Source: an uncultured Bacteroidales bacterium
Lineage (GTDB): Bacteria; Bacteroidota; Bacteroidia; Bacteroidales; Muribaculaceae
Reading direction: 5' to 3'
Assembly (NCBI GenBank): GCA_900547755.1
Contig: URIC01000003.1
Span: 1-64,000, forward strand
DNA: 64,000 nt
In this document: positions 36,251 through 45,386 of the stretch, piece after piece
Layout of the letters: each line of letters starts with the position of its first letter
Position numbering within the stretch: the first letter of the stretch is position 1
Program-made: the position numbers and the translations under genes
The notes under the pieces: generated by a model
Seen by the model: only the letters and a program-made list of their open reading frames with translations
Databases searched by the model: none
Told to the model about the DNA's origin: nothing

Positions 36251-37906
36251 TCAGCCCTTCAGACGGGCGTCGCGACGCTTCATGGCCTCCCGGTAGGCAT
36301 CCAGATACTTGCCGATGAAAATTTGCCAGGATGCCTGCTCGGCCGTACGGCGGGCCGCCTCGCGCATATCGCTCATCTGTATGGAGTCGCAGCAGTCGAC
36401 ATAACGCACCTTTTGGGCTATCTCGTACTTGGCTGCCTCATAATTCGAGTCAGTGCGCTCCACCACCTCGGCTCCGCAGTCTGCAAACGTGCCGTCGAAA
36501 TTGTCCATAATCCACTGGCCGAAACCGGCCTTGTCCGTAGACACCGTAGGCACACCGAAGGATATGCTCTCCAAAGGAGTGTATCCCCATGGCTCGTAAT
36601 AGGACGGGAATACAGTCAGGTCCAGACCCGGCATCATCTCGTAGTAAGTCATGTCGAGGATACCGTCTTTGCCGTCCAGGTAACAGGGCATATATATAAA
36701 GGAAACATTTTCCCGCGCGTTATTGTTGCCGCCCAGCTGCATGAGACGGCAGAAAATAGAGTCGCTATCCTCGTTGTGCAGTCTGTGTGAGGAGAAATTC
36801 AGCTCCGGCTCTGTCCCGATACGTCCCTGCATGCGGTCCTTTAGCCCCGATACCGGAGCGGCACTCCATGCAGGCACAAAGATAAAAGCCACCGCTTCAC
36901 GTTCAGGATGCTCACGGCGTACCAGCTCCATGGCATCGATGTAGAGGTCTATCCCCTTGTTGCGATACTCGTTGCGGCCCGATGTGGCCACCAGTAGCGC
37001 GTCGGACTCGACGGTGCGCCCGCACAGAGAGGACGCCAGTGCCAGCAGCTTGCGCCGAGACTCCCGGCGAGCCGCTGTCCACTTCGCTCCCTTAGGCACG
37101 AAGTCATTCTCAAAACCATTGGGTGTCACCACCTGAGGCGTCATCTCCAGAAGCTGGGTACACTCCCTTGCTGTGACGTCGCTTACGGTAGTAAAACAGT
37201 CGGCGCGGTGGGCGGCCGCCTTCTCCAGCGAATGTTTGCTCTCCATATTGAGTTCCCGGGCCATCTGGTCGCCATGATAGCCGTAGAAATAGTCATACAG
37301 AGGCTTCCCGTTACTGCAGATGCTGCGCCCGATGCTTGTGGCATGCGTGGTGAACACTGTGGCGATACGCGGAGCCTCCGCCTCAAGCCACAGCAGACCC
37401 ATGGATGTGGTCCATTCATCGAAATGCGCTATCACGCGCTCGGGGTCAGCGCCCAGCAGTTCAGCGAGCCCCTTTATCACGATAGCCGATGCGATTCCGA
37501 AAGCGCACCCCTCGGAATAATCGCCATAGGCATGCAGGCTGTCTACTCCGTACAGCTCCCACATACGTCCATACACCTCAGGCAGATGCTCAGAGGTCTT
37601 GCCGCAATCCACTAACACGGCTATCGGCTTGCCAGGCACCAGCCAACGGCCCACACGTACCTTGATGTCCCAAGGCAACCTGAGGCGGGAAGAAGCCCGG
37701 TTAAGCAATGTCTTGTACTCTTTGAACACAGGGCACGGATGCTCAACGGTCCACACATCGGGACCTATGAATACGACCCGGTCCGGACTCTTTTCCTGCA
37801 AAGCCTTGGCCTTGCTTGAGAGAACGGTGTAAATACCACCTATCTTATTACACACTTCCCAACTGGACTCAAATAGACGGTCATACGGGAGATTGGCGTT
37901 CTGCAT
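36251..37906 (-). CDS. Glycogen synthase, GT3-like
   Basis: A 551-residue glycosyltransferase resembling eukaryotic-type (GT3) glycogen synthases. The N-terminal LFESSWEVCNKIGGIYTVLSSKA is characteristic, and the C-terminal donor site region reads YYEPWGYTPLESISFGVPTVSTDKAGFG. It is predicted to extend alpha-1,4-glucan chains from a nucleotide-glucose donor in the cytoplasm. It is first in a two-gene unit with the phosphorylase and has a promoter about 80 bases upstream. Confidence 0.92.
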   Translation of the reverse strand: MQNANLPYDRLFESSWEVCNKIGGIYTVLSSKAKALQEKSPDRVVFIGPDVWTVEHPCPVFKEYKTLLNRASSRLRLPWDIKVRVGRWLVPGKPIAVLVDCGKTSEHLPEVYGRMWELYGVDSLHAYGDYSEGCAFGIASAIVIKGLAELLGADPERVIAHFDEWTTSMGLLWLEAEAPRIATVFTTHATSIGRSICSNGKPLYDYFYGYHGDQMARELNMESKHSLEKAAAHRADCFTTVSDVTARECTQLLEMTPQVVTPNGFENDFVPKGAKWTAARRESRRKLLALASSLCGRTVESDALLVATSGRNEYRNKGIDLYIDAMELVRREHPEREAVAFIFVPAWSAAPVSGLKDRMQGRIGTEPELNFSSHRLHNEDSDSIFCRLMQLGGNNNARENVSFIYMPCYLDGKDGILDMTYYEMMPGLDLTVFPSYYEPWGYTPLESISFGVPTVSTDKAGFGQWIMDNFDGTFADCGAEVVERTDSNYEAAKYEIAQKVRYVDCCDSIQMSDMREAARRTAEQASWQIFIGKYLDAYREAMKRRDARLKG

Positions 37907-37986
37907 ACGAATATAAATAAAAAGGTTGCTAATTTATTCAAACCAAACAATAAGGAATAGCAACAAAACTCTAATCTTTGAGACCG

Positions 37987-38017
37987 CAAAGATAATCAAA
38001 AATTTCCAATCCCCAAA
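37987..38017 (-). promoter_or_regulatory. Promoter of glycogen synthase/phosphorylase operon
   Basis: On the minus strand TTTG (38014-38017), 19 bases, TATCTTTG (37987-37994). It predicts a leader of about 75 bases. Confidence 0.65.
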
Positions 38018-38119
38018 ATTTCAGCACAATCGCACACCTCCGACAACAGCTGCGACATACGTAAAAAGCGACCTCAGACAATATGCAAGAAAAAAATAAA
38101 CACAAAAAACAGCCAAATA

Positions 38120-38151
38120 CTTGGTCAATTAAAAAAAAACCTCTAACTTTG
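38120..38151 (+). promoter_or_regulatory. Promoter of tRNA-Ser
   Basis: CTTG (38120-38123), 20 bases, TAACTTTG (38144-38151), about 33 bases before the tRNA. Confidence 0.75.
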
Positions 38152-38184
38152 CACACGCAAACCGGGAAATCCGGTGAAGCCTTT

Positions 38185-38271
38185 GGAGAGGTGGGTGAGT
38201 GGCTGAAACCACCAGTTTGCTAAACTGACGTAGGAGCAATCCTACCACGAGTTCGAATCTCGTCCTCTCCG
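38185..38271 (+). tRNA. tRNA-Ser (anticodon GCU)
   Basis: Acceptor GGAGAGG (38185-38191) pairs with CCTCTCC (38264-38270), discriminator G. The anticodon loop TTGCTAA gives GCT. The long variable arm (TAGGAGCAATCCTA) is class II, and the T loop GTTCGAATC is standard. CCA is not encoded. A terminator follows. Confidence 0.95.
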
Positions 38272-38286
38272 CCGATTCAAGAGTTG

Positions 38287-38310
38287 ACCCGCTGAAATCC
38301 AGCGGGTTTT
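38287..38310 (+). terminator. Terminator of tRNA-Ser
   Basis: ACCCGCT (38287-38293) and AGCGGGT (38301-38307) form a 7-bp stem followed by TTTCTT. Confidence 0.7.
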
Positions 38311-38323
38311 CTTATGTCCATAA

Positions 38324-38347
38324 AAATGGGTACCTCAAATGGGTACC
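38324..38347. repeat. Twin GGTACC-containing direct repeat next to tRNA-Ser
   Basis: AAATGGGTACC occurs at 38324-38334 and 38337-38347, a period of 13; each copy holds the palindrome GGTACC. It lies between the tRNA-Ser terminator and the 3' end of the RT-nitrilase gene. It could be a relic of a recombinase attachment region, but no integrase gene is adjacent. Confidence 0.5.
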
Positions 38348-38391
38348 CCAATAATCTGAATGATTTTAATATATAAATAGGTACGCTCGTG

Positions 38392-41300
38392 TCAGTTGTT
38401 TTTGTGTTTCCATTCCTTTGAGGTCAGCGGGAGATTCCGGCGGCGACATTGAGTGTTCTGGTACTCGAACATCGGAGGCGTCGGCTTGAAATGGCTTTTC
38501 CCTCCGTCGGGGTCAATCTGCCAACAGTATGCGTGCTCCTGGAAATCGCGAATCGCATCTATTCCAAGCGTGTCAATAAGCAGCAAGGGTTCGGCTCCTC
38601 CGGAAACACTCATTATGTTCTGTTGTGCGGTTGTCGTGGGCCTTACTACCCGCGAATCTCCGAAATCAGATGTGTTAATCTGCATTATATAGCAATGTAG
38701 GTCTCGGGCCCATGACTCAATTACATTGGAGTAATAGTTCGTGTCTCTGTTGTATTCCGAGGCTATGATGAAGTCTACCTTTGACTTGAATAAGGCTCGG
38801 TCTGTGATATTGCTCAGTTCAAAGCAATTGTAGACTGAAAAATATGCTTTTCTCCAGTGAAATAGATTATAATATGGGATTCGCGGGGGGCGGGGTGCCA
38901 GGTAAAAGCCATTTACAATGTGAGTCTCGGATGGCGCGGGATAATTTTTCAGACGTGGAATAATGACGCATGTGGTATAATACTTTGTGCGGACAGGCAA
39001 TATTGTAACTGTGTAATTGTAAGCCGATTTCCCGAATACGACATAGTTGAGGCCGCTGACTGCCGCCATATTTTGTCTACAGCATTGACGCACCAATAGC
39101 GGTAGCTGCTGAATGGGGACGGCGAGTTCGGGAAGCGCTATCAATTCCACCTTGTGTCTGTTGGCATAGTTAAGTATCTCAAACAGTTTTTCCTGATGCT
39201 TCTTCTTAAGGACAAAGCCTTGTCTTAAAGCCGCCTCGCAGTCTTTGGGGTCCACAAACCAGTTGACTATACCTATAAGTTTGTTCGGTTGTGTAGGCTG
39301 CGGTTGACTTGTGCTGTCTGCCGTATCGCTGACATCAATCAGATAGTTGTTGCCATCCGGGATTACATTAAAGAATTTGTCCGGCTCTTTCAGCCCTTGC
39401 CATCTGTAGTTGAATTCATAAAAATACCGGTGAGTCTTGTTCAATATATCTTTTGGGCAGTTTCTCGGATTGTCGGTATTTGCCAGAACTTCAAGCAAAT
39501 TTAGGTCGTGGAAATGTAGAAATACCGGTGATAATTCTCCGGCAGCCGAATTTATTTTCAGCCGCCGCAATTTTTCATAAGTGAATTGTGTCAGGTCGCT
39601 TTCCCCGTCATTGTATGACGTGTAGCAAATGCCGGGTATTCTAATATAGTTCTGCCGGAAAAGATATGATTTACGGATACGTCGGGCTTTTTTTAGGATA
39701 ACATCCAGACTGCGTATTCCTTCTTCTCTGTCTGAAGCGCCTTCAAGAATATCTGTCTTTCTGTCAATCTTTGACGGACAAAGGGCAAATGCCATTGCAA
39801 ATGAAAGATTCAGATGGGAATTTAAAGTCTGTTTAATCTGCAGGACCTGCTTAGTGTCTGTTTTCTTCTTCTCCGGTTCCACTTGCTCATTTCCATCAAC
39901 CTGAATGCTCTCTATCGCCGAGTATGCCTGATTGTAGAATTTTTTTATGTTATGGTAATCTGAGGTCAACAGAAAATATGTCGCCACCTTTTCCCATAAC
40001 TGATACATATCAAGGGCTATTTTCCCGCTGAAGAATGACAGAATCTGTTTTGCTGACAGGGCATTGTCTTTTCTTTCCTGCTTGCCAGTCTCTGTCGAAG
40101 ACAAGGCGAGGAAAATCTTGTGTGCCAAATAGGTCGATGCTCCGAATTTGTTTTCCGACATATTTTTCAGGCTGCGGAGCTTGTTGACGGAATCCGAGTA
40201 TTCTACAGAGAAGGCTTTATCGTCAAATTCCACGTCCACCAGATTATTGAATGGCAGATAGCGGAACTCGCTGCGATTTCTGTCAACGTTCTTCTTGAAC
40301 TTGTTTATGGCAGCGCGGGATGCGTCATGACGGAAATACTCCAAAACGACTTTCTTGTTTTGAATTTCCAGTCGGGTGTCATTGACCTTAATCCAGTAGC
40401 TGTTTCCTTCATATTCCAGTATATCCGTGTCTATGAAATGCTTCTTTATGAAGTTGTAAATTCGCTCTTTGTCGTCATTGCCTTGAAGGCTGTTGCATCT
40501 GAACACAAAAATCAGGTCATCCACATACCGACCGTAGTACTCCGGTTCAGCGTTCACAAGAATCTTGCTGTCAAATTCAACAAGATACCAATTTGCGAGC
40601 CACCCGGAAGAGGGGAGACCTACCGGCAAGGAGAACTCTTCTTTTTCCAGGTTTTCCTGTTTTAGCTTCAACAGAGGGATGGTACCGGTACATTCGGCAT
40701 ATTTCTTGTGAACCTCCTGAAGGATTTGGGTCAGCCGGAACCCCGTTCTGTCGTTTTTAATGTATTCGCCTAACTCCTGAAGGACGTTCATCCTTACAGA
40801 ATAGAAATATCTCTTTATGTCAAGGCTGACCAGCGCGCAGTCCTGACTGTCATCCAGCAGAGATATTGCTTTACTCAGACCTTTGTCACGCCAATCCTGA
40901 TAGCCCTTGAAATAAGGACGGAACAGCATGAGTCCGGAACTGATGATGCCGTCGGTTCTGTCTTCGGACACAGTGTCTTCAATACAGGAAAAACGGTTGG
41001 CGTAATTGTTAGCCGGTATGTCGTGTTCAAACCTCACGGCTACTTTCATGAGCCAAAGCACCGAGAGAATATATATTTCCACCGGTGCCTGTATCAGCAC
41101 ATTGTACTTCTCAATGAAGTTTTCGGTCGAGAAGTCATCGTTGGTTATAAGCCGTGCGCCTTCGGCCTCCGTTTCTGAATTTTGATGGCTTTTGAATTTT
41201 TTAGGGGTCAATATATAATCTATAGAACTCATCAACTCACTTATTCTTCCCTTTTTTAATGATATTCTCCCCCTTGTCAGTTCCTGATATAATGGCGTTA

Positions 41301-41481
41301 TATATTTAATGAAAATATCCTTGAAGCTCTCGTCTTTCGATGCTTTACGATATAGATTCCATTCGAATTCAGCAATGGCAGACTTGAGTTCAAGTCCTCC
41401 GTTGTCAAAGTATGCCATACTTTTCAACTTTCTGTAAGCCAAATAAAAGTCTTCCTGGGTCATGATGTTTTCATTAGACAT
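38392..41481 (-). CDS. Reverse transcriptase-nitrilase fusion, DRT1-like antiphage defence protein
   Basis: A 1029-residue protein with two enzymatic modules. The reverse transcriptase domain has the first catalytic Asp221 in ALVSLDIKRYFYS, the palm motif LPVGLPSSGWLANWYL at 285-300 and the YVDD box at 319-322. The C-terminal module (about 734-985) is a nitrilase-like domain with a complete Glu-Lys-Cys set: Glu785 in LIALPELAVP, Lys845 in IIPRLKNYPAPSE, Cys886 in SVYNCFELS. Helical regions at 1-200 and 430-730 have no recognised domain. RT-nitrilase fusions are known as class 1 UG reverse transcriptases, including DRT type 1, which protect against phages. The gene is clearly more AT-rich than its surroundings and sits beside tRNA-Ser, pointing to transfer. 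It follows a YczE/YitT-like gene by 62 bases. Assignment to the class is firm; the exact UG group is not. Confidence 0.9.
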   Translation of the reverse strand: MSNENIMTQEDFYLAYRKLKSMAYFDNGGLELKSAIAEFEWNLYRKASKDESFKDIFIKYITPLYQELTRGRISLKKGRISELMSSIDYILTPKKFKSHQNSETEAEGARLITNDDFSTENFIEKYNVLIQAPVEIYILSVLWLMKVAVRFEHDIPANNYANRFSCIEDTVSEDRTDGIISSGLMLFRPYFKGYQDWRDKGLSKAISLLDDSQDCALVSLDIKRYFYSVRMNVLQELGEYIKNDRTGFRLTQILQEVHKKYAECTGTIPLLKLKQENLEKEEFSLPVGLPSSGWLANWYLVEFDSKILVNAEPEYYGRYVDDLIFVFRCNSLQGNDDKERIYNFIKKHFIDTDILEYEGNSYWIKVNDTRLEIQNKKVVLEYFRHDASRAAINKFKKNVDRNRSEFRYLPFNNLVDVEFDDKAFSVEYSDSVNKLRSLKNMSENKFGASTYLAHKIFLALSSTETGKQERKDNALSAKQILSFFSGKIALDMYQLWEKVATYFLLTSDYHNIKKFYNQAYSAIESIQVDGNEQVEPEKKKTDTKQVLQIKQTLNSHLNLSFAMAFALCPSKIDRKTDILEGASDREEGIRSLDVILKKARRIRKSYLFRQNYIRIPGICYTSYNDGESDLTQFTYEKLRRLKINSAAGELSPVFLHFHDLNLLEVLANTDNPRNCPKDILNKTHRYFYEFNYRWQGLKEPDKFFNVIPDGNNYLIDVSDTADSTSQPQPTQPNKLIGIVNWFVDPKDCEAALRQGFVLKKKHQEKLFEILNYANRHKVELIALPELAVPIQQLPLLVRQCCRQNMAAVSGLNYVVFGKSAYNYTVTILPVRTKYYTTCVIIPRLKNYPAPSETHIVNGFYLAPRPPRIPYYNLFHWRKAYFSVYNCFELSNITDRALFKSKVDFIIASEYNRDTNYYSNVIESWARDLHCYIMQINTSDFGDSRVVRPTTTAQQNIMSVSGGAEPLLLIDTLGIDAIRDFQEHAYCWQIDPDGGKSHFKPTPPMFEYQNTQCRRRNLPLTSKEWKHKNN

Positions 41482-41543
41482 ATTGAGGTTCGCTGATATA
41501 AGTGGTTACGATAATCGTCACCTGGTTTTATCCCGGTAGAGTG

Positions 41544-42305
41544 TCAGTTTTTGTGGGTGGGTTTGTACAGGTAGCGCGCCAGGCCGAATAGGTACCGGCG
41601 GAAGCCGGGGCGGTAGTCAAGCAGATGGTCGAACCATCGCGAGTGGGCGGTGAACAGTTTTACGGCTATGCCTACGTAGACCATGGCGAATAGGGTGCCG
41701 GGACCGATTATGTTCCACTGCCAGTGTCCGAAGAACAGGTAGCAGCTCGCTATCGCCAGGGCTACAAGTGTTGTGTCCACCATTATTTTGATTTTGGCAA
41801 ACGGAGCGCCCGTGAGGCGGCTTATGGCTACCGGCAGTCCTTCGCCGGGCATCGTCACAGACCCGCATTTCACTTCCATCGCTATGCCGAATCCCATAAC
41901 CGAGCATCCGGCGAATTGCACTAAGGCTTCCGTGCCTATGTCTTCGCATACCAGCCATTGTGTGGCTGCCATATTCAGGTCTATGAACCATCCGAACACG
42001 AATCCAATCAGCAGCTGAAACAGCTGTACGGGTTCGAAACGACGCCGTAGCAGCAGAATCTGCGCGATTACGAAGACGAAATTCATGACGATGGTATAGC
42101 CGCCTACGCTCAGGGTCGGTGCCAGACCTTGTGTCCCGGCGATGGAAAATGCAAGCGGCAATGAGGAGATGACGCTGCTGCCGAGTGCCGATTTGATGCA
42201 AAGCACCACGCCGAGCGTCATTATGTAGAGGGAAATGAGCAGCAGCGTGTGCTGCCATATAAAGGAGATTATTTTTTTTCTTGAGCGCGATATGGTTTCA
42301 GTCAT
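41544..42305 (-). CDS. YczE/YyaS/YitT-like integral membrane protein
   Basis: A 253-residue inner-membrane protein with five or six hydrophobic segments and glycine-rich turns (GVVLCIKSALGSSVISSLP, GFVFGWFIDL). It resembles the YczE/YyaS/YitT group of bacterial membrane proteins; transport or regulatory roles have been suggested for some, but substrates are unknown. It has an exact promoter just upstream, with a leader of about 16 bases. The RT-nitrilase gene follows after 62 bases without a visible terminator, so co-transcription is possible. Confidence 0.75.
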   Translation of the reverse strand: MTETISRSRKKIISFIWQHTLLLISLYIMTLGVVLCIKSALGSSVISSLPLAFSIAGTQGLAPTLSVGGYTIVMNFVFVIAQILLLRRRFEPVQLFQLLIGFVFGWFIDLNMAATQWLVCEDIGTEALVQFAGCSVMGFGIAMEVKCGSVTMPGEGLPVAISRLTGAPFAKIKIMVDTTLVALAIASCYLFFGHWQWNIIGPGTLFAMVYVGIAVKLFTAHSRWFDHLLDYRPGFRRYLFGLARYLYKPTHKN

Positions 42306-42325
42306 TTACAGCCTTTTTCTGACTG

Positions 42326-42357
42326 CAAATTTACCGAAAATAACTCATTGCGACAAA
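42326..42357 (-). promoter_or_regulatory. Promoter of the YczE-like gene (and possibly the RT-nitrilase gene)
   Basis: On the minus strand TTTG (42354-42357), 20 bases, TAAATTTG (42326-42333): exact Bacteroidetes pattern. The -33 box abuts the upstream terminator. Confidence 0.75.
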
Positions 42358-42402
42358 CCCCGCCACACGTATATTGCCTTTTAGCGGTTGGGTGTGGCGG
42401 GG
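42358..42402 (-). terminator. Terminator after the TonB-type receptor gene
   Basis: CCCCGCCACAC (42358-42368) and GTGTGGCGGGG (42392-42402) form an 11-bp stem with a long loop. On the minus strand it is followed by TTTGTCG. Confidence 0.65.
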
Positions 42403-42437
42403 GCTACGGGGTTTTATCGGCGTTTTGGATATGGTTT

Positions 42438-44729
42438 TTAGAGTTGGAGGAGGGAGGAGCCGTTGTCTTGGTTGTTGAGATTGCGGCGGGCGGTTCGGAA
42501 GATGGAGCCGAAGTCGGCTGAGTAGCTTACCGAGAGGACTATCATGTTGCCGTTGTTCTTGATGAAGCGCTCGTTGTCGGAGGGATTGACGGGGGAGTAG
42601 CTCCAGGAGGGGTAGCGGGTGCCTTTCTTGTCGAACATATACATCCAGCTGGCTCCTATGAGCCAATGTTTGTTTACCTGCCATTCGAACTGCAGTGCAT
42701 CGCCATTCTCTTCTTTCCCCACATGATATCCGTATAGGTATTTGCCGGGCAGTTTGCGCCAGTATGCAATGGTGAAGGGGCCTTTGTTCCACCAGACAGT
42801 CAGGCTTCCGTCAAAAGATGTGAGTTTATGGTTCCAGTTTTCTACGGCGGTCTGATAATGTGTCAGACACAGATACAGGTTGGCGCCGAATCCGTGAATA
42901 TCGCTGATACGCAAGGACAGATTGTTCTGAAATATGCGTCTGTGCTTTGCATTTACGGATTGTGACAGGAATAATTCGTCGCCCATGTATAGGACATCGT
43001 CTATTACGCTGTTCTTGACATAGACATATCTTGATTGAAATGATGCCTGAAATTTCCTGTATGAATAGTTCGCTCCTATGTTGTACATGAAGTTTTCAGC
43101 GACTTTAAGGTCGGGGTTGCCGTTTGAGACAAGATAGGGAGTGGTTTGCTGCGGATAGTCTGTAAGGGAGCTGAGTGAAGGGATGTTGGGACTGTATCTG
43201 AAAGACCCCTGTATGTTCCAGCTGTCGTTTATATTCCATGAAATCTGGGCGCTCGAAATATTCCGTATGAAATTGCGTTTGTTCAGGTCATTTTTCATCC
43301 AGAACATTTTGGCGCCTGAGGAGAGAGAGACGTAGAATCTGCCGACTTGCTGCCCCAGACGGACGTAGGCATAGTTGTTGTTCTCGGTGAGTACAGGCTT
43401 GTAGTCTGAGGACAGATAGGTATTGGTGCTGTGTGATACGGTGTTCTGAATTCCGGCGGTGAGAGATGTCTTCTGACTGAAGTAATGTATATAGTTTATT
43501 TCCGAAATCAGCGAATGGCGACGGCTGTCAACGTCCATGGTGTATTCTTCCCGGCTGCCGTCGGCGAAGAGATAATTGTTGTCGCGTCTGTAGTCGTTGG
43601 CGCTCAGTGTGCCCACTACCTGCGCTTCGAGAGAGTTATTCTCGTTGAAATCCTGGCGCAGAAACAGGTCGAGCGATGGGGTGAAACTCTTGCTCGAGGA
43701 GCGGTTGTAGTTGTCGTATTCTCCGAGTTCGGAGTCTATGGTATGGGCGATGGCCCTGTTTTTGCTTATGTTGGGCGTTGCGCTGAATGTGGCTGAAAAC
43801 AATGTCCTGGCACTTGGACTGAAATCATATTTCAGTCTCATGGTATGGGTGTGGTAGCTGAAAGGGTTCCGGTCATGTTCCTCAAGGTCAACCCGGAAAT
43901 CATTTCCGATGAAACTCTGTGTGGCATTGTCGTACACTTTCTGATAGTTTCGCCAAGAGGGCTGATACATCAGAGAGAATTGCGACGGGCCCTGATGGTA
44001 GGATGCCTTGATATTCGCATCGACGAAGGCTGTGTTGACCGCGCTTCTGCCCCAGGCGTAAATCTGGCCGCCGTCATTTCTCTTTTTCAGAGTTATGTCG
44101 ATAAAGCCCGTACGGCCTGAATCGGCATAACGGGCCGGAGTAAACCTTGAATACTCTATCCTTTGTATATCCTTTGGCTGCAGAGCGTTGACATCGTCAA
44201 TAGAAGATGGAACGCCGTTAATGAGGATGACCGGGTTTCCGCCATCCACCGTTATAGCCCTTGTTATCGGGTTTGCCATCACTCCGGGCAAGGGAAGTTT
44301 CTGGAACAGACTTATGGAGGTGGCGGATGCTTTGACATCGGCCGAGGAAGGATAGACGATGGTGCGTCCATTTTTGTTGACTACGGTATTGCCGCTGACT
44401 TGCACTTCGTCCAGCATTACGCCTTCATCCAGATAAACCACGCCTATGTTCATGTTTTTGGAGCCGGGCTCGATTATTATGTTCGTAGGTGAAAACCCTG
44501 TCATGGAAACCTCCAGGTCCAAAGAGGAATCAATTTCTGTTTCCAGTGAGAAAGCGCCATTTGCGCCGGCGGAAGCGCCGGTTACGAGTTTGCCGTCAGA
44601 TAGGAGGCGGCAGTTCGCTCCGACGACTGCCGTAGAGTCGTTGGCGGAAAGGACTACGCCTTGTATTGTCTTCGCATTCAGTGTCGACAAAGTACAAATC
44701 AGAGATAGTAGAGCAATAATACGATTCAT
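42438..44729 (-). CDS. TonB-dependent receptor-like outer-membrane barrel protein
   Basis: A 763-residue outer-membrane protein. It has a signal peptide (MNRIIALLSLICTLSTLNA), then a carboxypeptidase-regulatory-like domain (about 20-105), a plug region with DVNALQPKDIQRIEYSRFTPARYAD near 175-205, and a long beta-strand-rich barrel rich in Tyr, Asn and Ser. No SusD partner gene is adjacent, so it is not a SusCD pair; it fits the OMP_b-brl_3-type barrel group common in Bacteroidales. Ligand unknown. It has its own terminator. Confidence 0.85.
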   Translation of the reverse strand: MNRIIALLSLICTLSTLNAKTIQGVVLSANDSTAVVGANCRLLSDGKLVTGASAGANGAFSLETEIDSSLDLEVSMTGFSPTNIIIEPGSKNMNIGVVYLDEGVMLDEVQVSGNTVVNKNGRTIVYPSSADVKASATSISLFQKLPLPGVMANPITRAITVDGGNPVILINGVPSSIDDVNALQPKDIQRIEYSRFTPARYADSGRTGFIDITLKKRNDGGQIYAWGRSAVNTAFVDANIKASYHQGPSQFSLMYQPSWRNYQKVYDNATQSFIGNDFRVDLEEHDRNPFSYHTHTMRLKYDFSPSARTLFSATFSATPNISKNRAIAHTIDSELGEYDNYNRSSSKSFTPSLDLFLRQDFNENNSLEAQVVGTLSANDYRRDNNYLFADGSREEYTMDVDSRRHSLISEINYIHYFSQKTSLTAGIQNTVSHSTNTYLSSDYKPVLTENNNYAYVRLGQQVGRFYVSLSSGAKMFWMKNDLNKRNFIRNISSAQISWNINDSWNIQGSFRYSPNIPSLSSLTDYPQQTTPYLVSNGNPDLKVAENFMYNIGANYSYRKFQASFQSRYVYVKNSVIDDVLYMGDELFLSQSVNAKHRRIFQNNLSLRISDIHGFGANLYLCLTHYQTAVENWNHKLTSFDGSLTVWWNKGPFTIAYWRKLPGKYLYGYHVGKEENGDALQFEWQVNKHWLIGASWMYMFDKKGTRYPSWSYSPVNPSDNERFIKNNGNMIVLSVSYSADFGSIFRTARRNLNNQDNGSSLLQL

Positions 44730-44849
44730 ATTTTTTTATAGTTTTAGTATCGGGTCCTATCTATAAGACGACAAAATATGTTGTTTGTGACGAGACGATG
44801 AATATTTTGCGGTAATCTTTTTGACAGGTGGCGTAAAATTCATGAAATT

Positions 44850-45386
44850 TCAGTCGGATTCGTTTGTCTCCGGGGTGAGGGTAATGTAGCGCTCGTCGGG
44901 GGCGGGAGGCTCAAAATTCTGCAGGAAGCGTACAAGGTCTTCTTCGGGAATACGTTGGTCATCGGGGCCTGCTCCTTCGCGCATGGCCAGACGCCTGCGC
45001 AGCAGGGGCGCCGGCACGTCAAGATATAGTATCAGGCAGTTTACACCGGCTTCGCGACACAGTCGCGCCACGGCATCGCGTCGCCCCCGTTTGCAGAAGG
45101 AGGAGTCCATCACCACCCGCTTGCCTTCAGCTATCTTTTCCGGCAGAGAGTCAGTCAGAGACTTCATGGCCGTCATGTATATTCTGCTGCGTGAATCCGC
45201 CGGCAGCGAGGAGTAGGACTCCCCGTACTTATCCCATACCAGTCTGTCGGCGGAGAGGCGTTCAAAGCCCGCCGTTTCCAACTTCCGGGCCATATAAGTC
45301 TTGCCGGCGCCGCTCACCCCGCACATCATGACTACATGCACGTCGGCGAGCGCCGCCGGTAATTCAAAAGCCGATATATCGTTCAT
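44850..45386 (-). CDS. P-loop kinase-like ATPase (AAA_33 type)
   Basis: A 178-residue P-loop protein: Walker A GVSGAGKTYMA at 23-33, KRVVMDSSFCKRGRRDAV in the middle and an LRRRLAMREG lid-like region. This is the layout of the small AAA_33/zeta-toxin-like kinases, which phosphorylate small molecules or nucleotides; the substrate cannot be told. Its ATG overlaps the stop of the DUF362 gene by one base (TGATG), so translation is coupled. No antitoxin-like partner is seen. Confidence 0.8.
   Translation of the reverse strand: MNDISAFELPAALADVHVVMMCGVSGAGKTYMARKLETAGFERLSADRLVWDKYGESYSSLPADSRSRIYMTAMKSLTDSLPEKIAEGKRVVMDSSFCKRGRRDAVARLCREAGVNCLILYLDVPAPLLRRRLAMREGAGPDDQRIPEEDLVRFLQNFEPPAPDERYITLTPETNESD

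Noticed and set aside
38284..38391. Retron-type non-coding RNA for the reverse transcriptase
   Set aside because: The gene is on the minus strand, so this side is downstream; the 62 bases upstream (41482-41543) are too short for an msr/msd RNA, and the protein layout is not retron-like.
44850..45386. Zeta-type toxin of a toxin-antitoxin pair
   Set aside because: The P-loop fits, but the partner gene is a DUF362 ferredoxin-like protein and no epsilon-like antitoxin is present.
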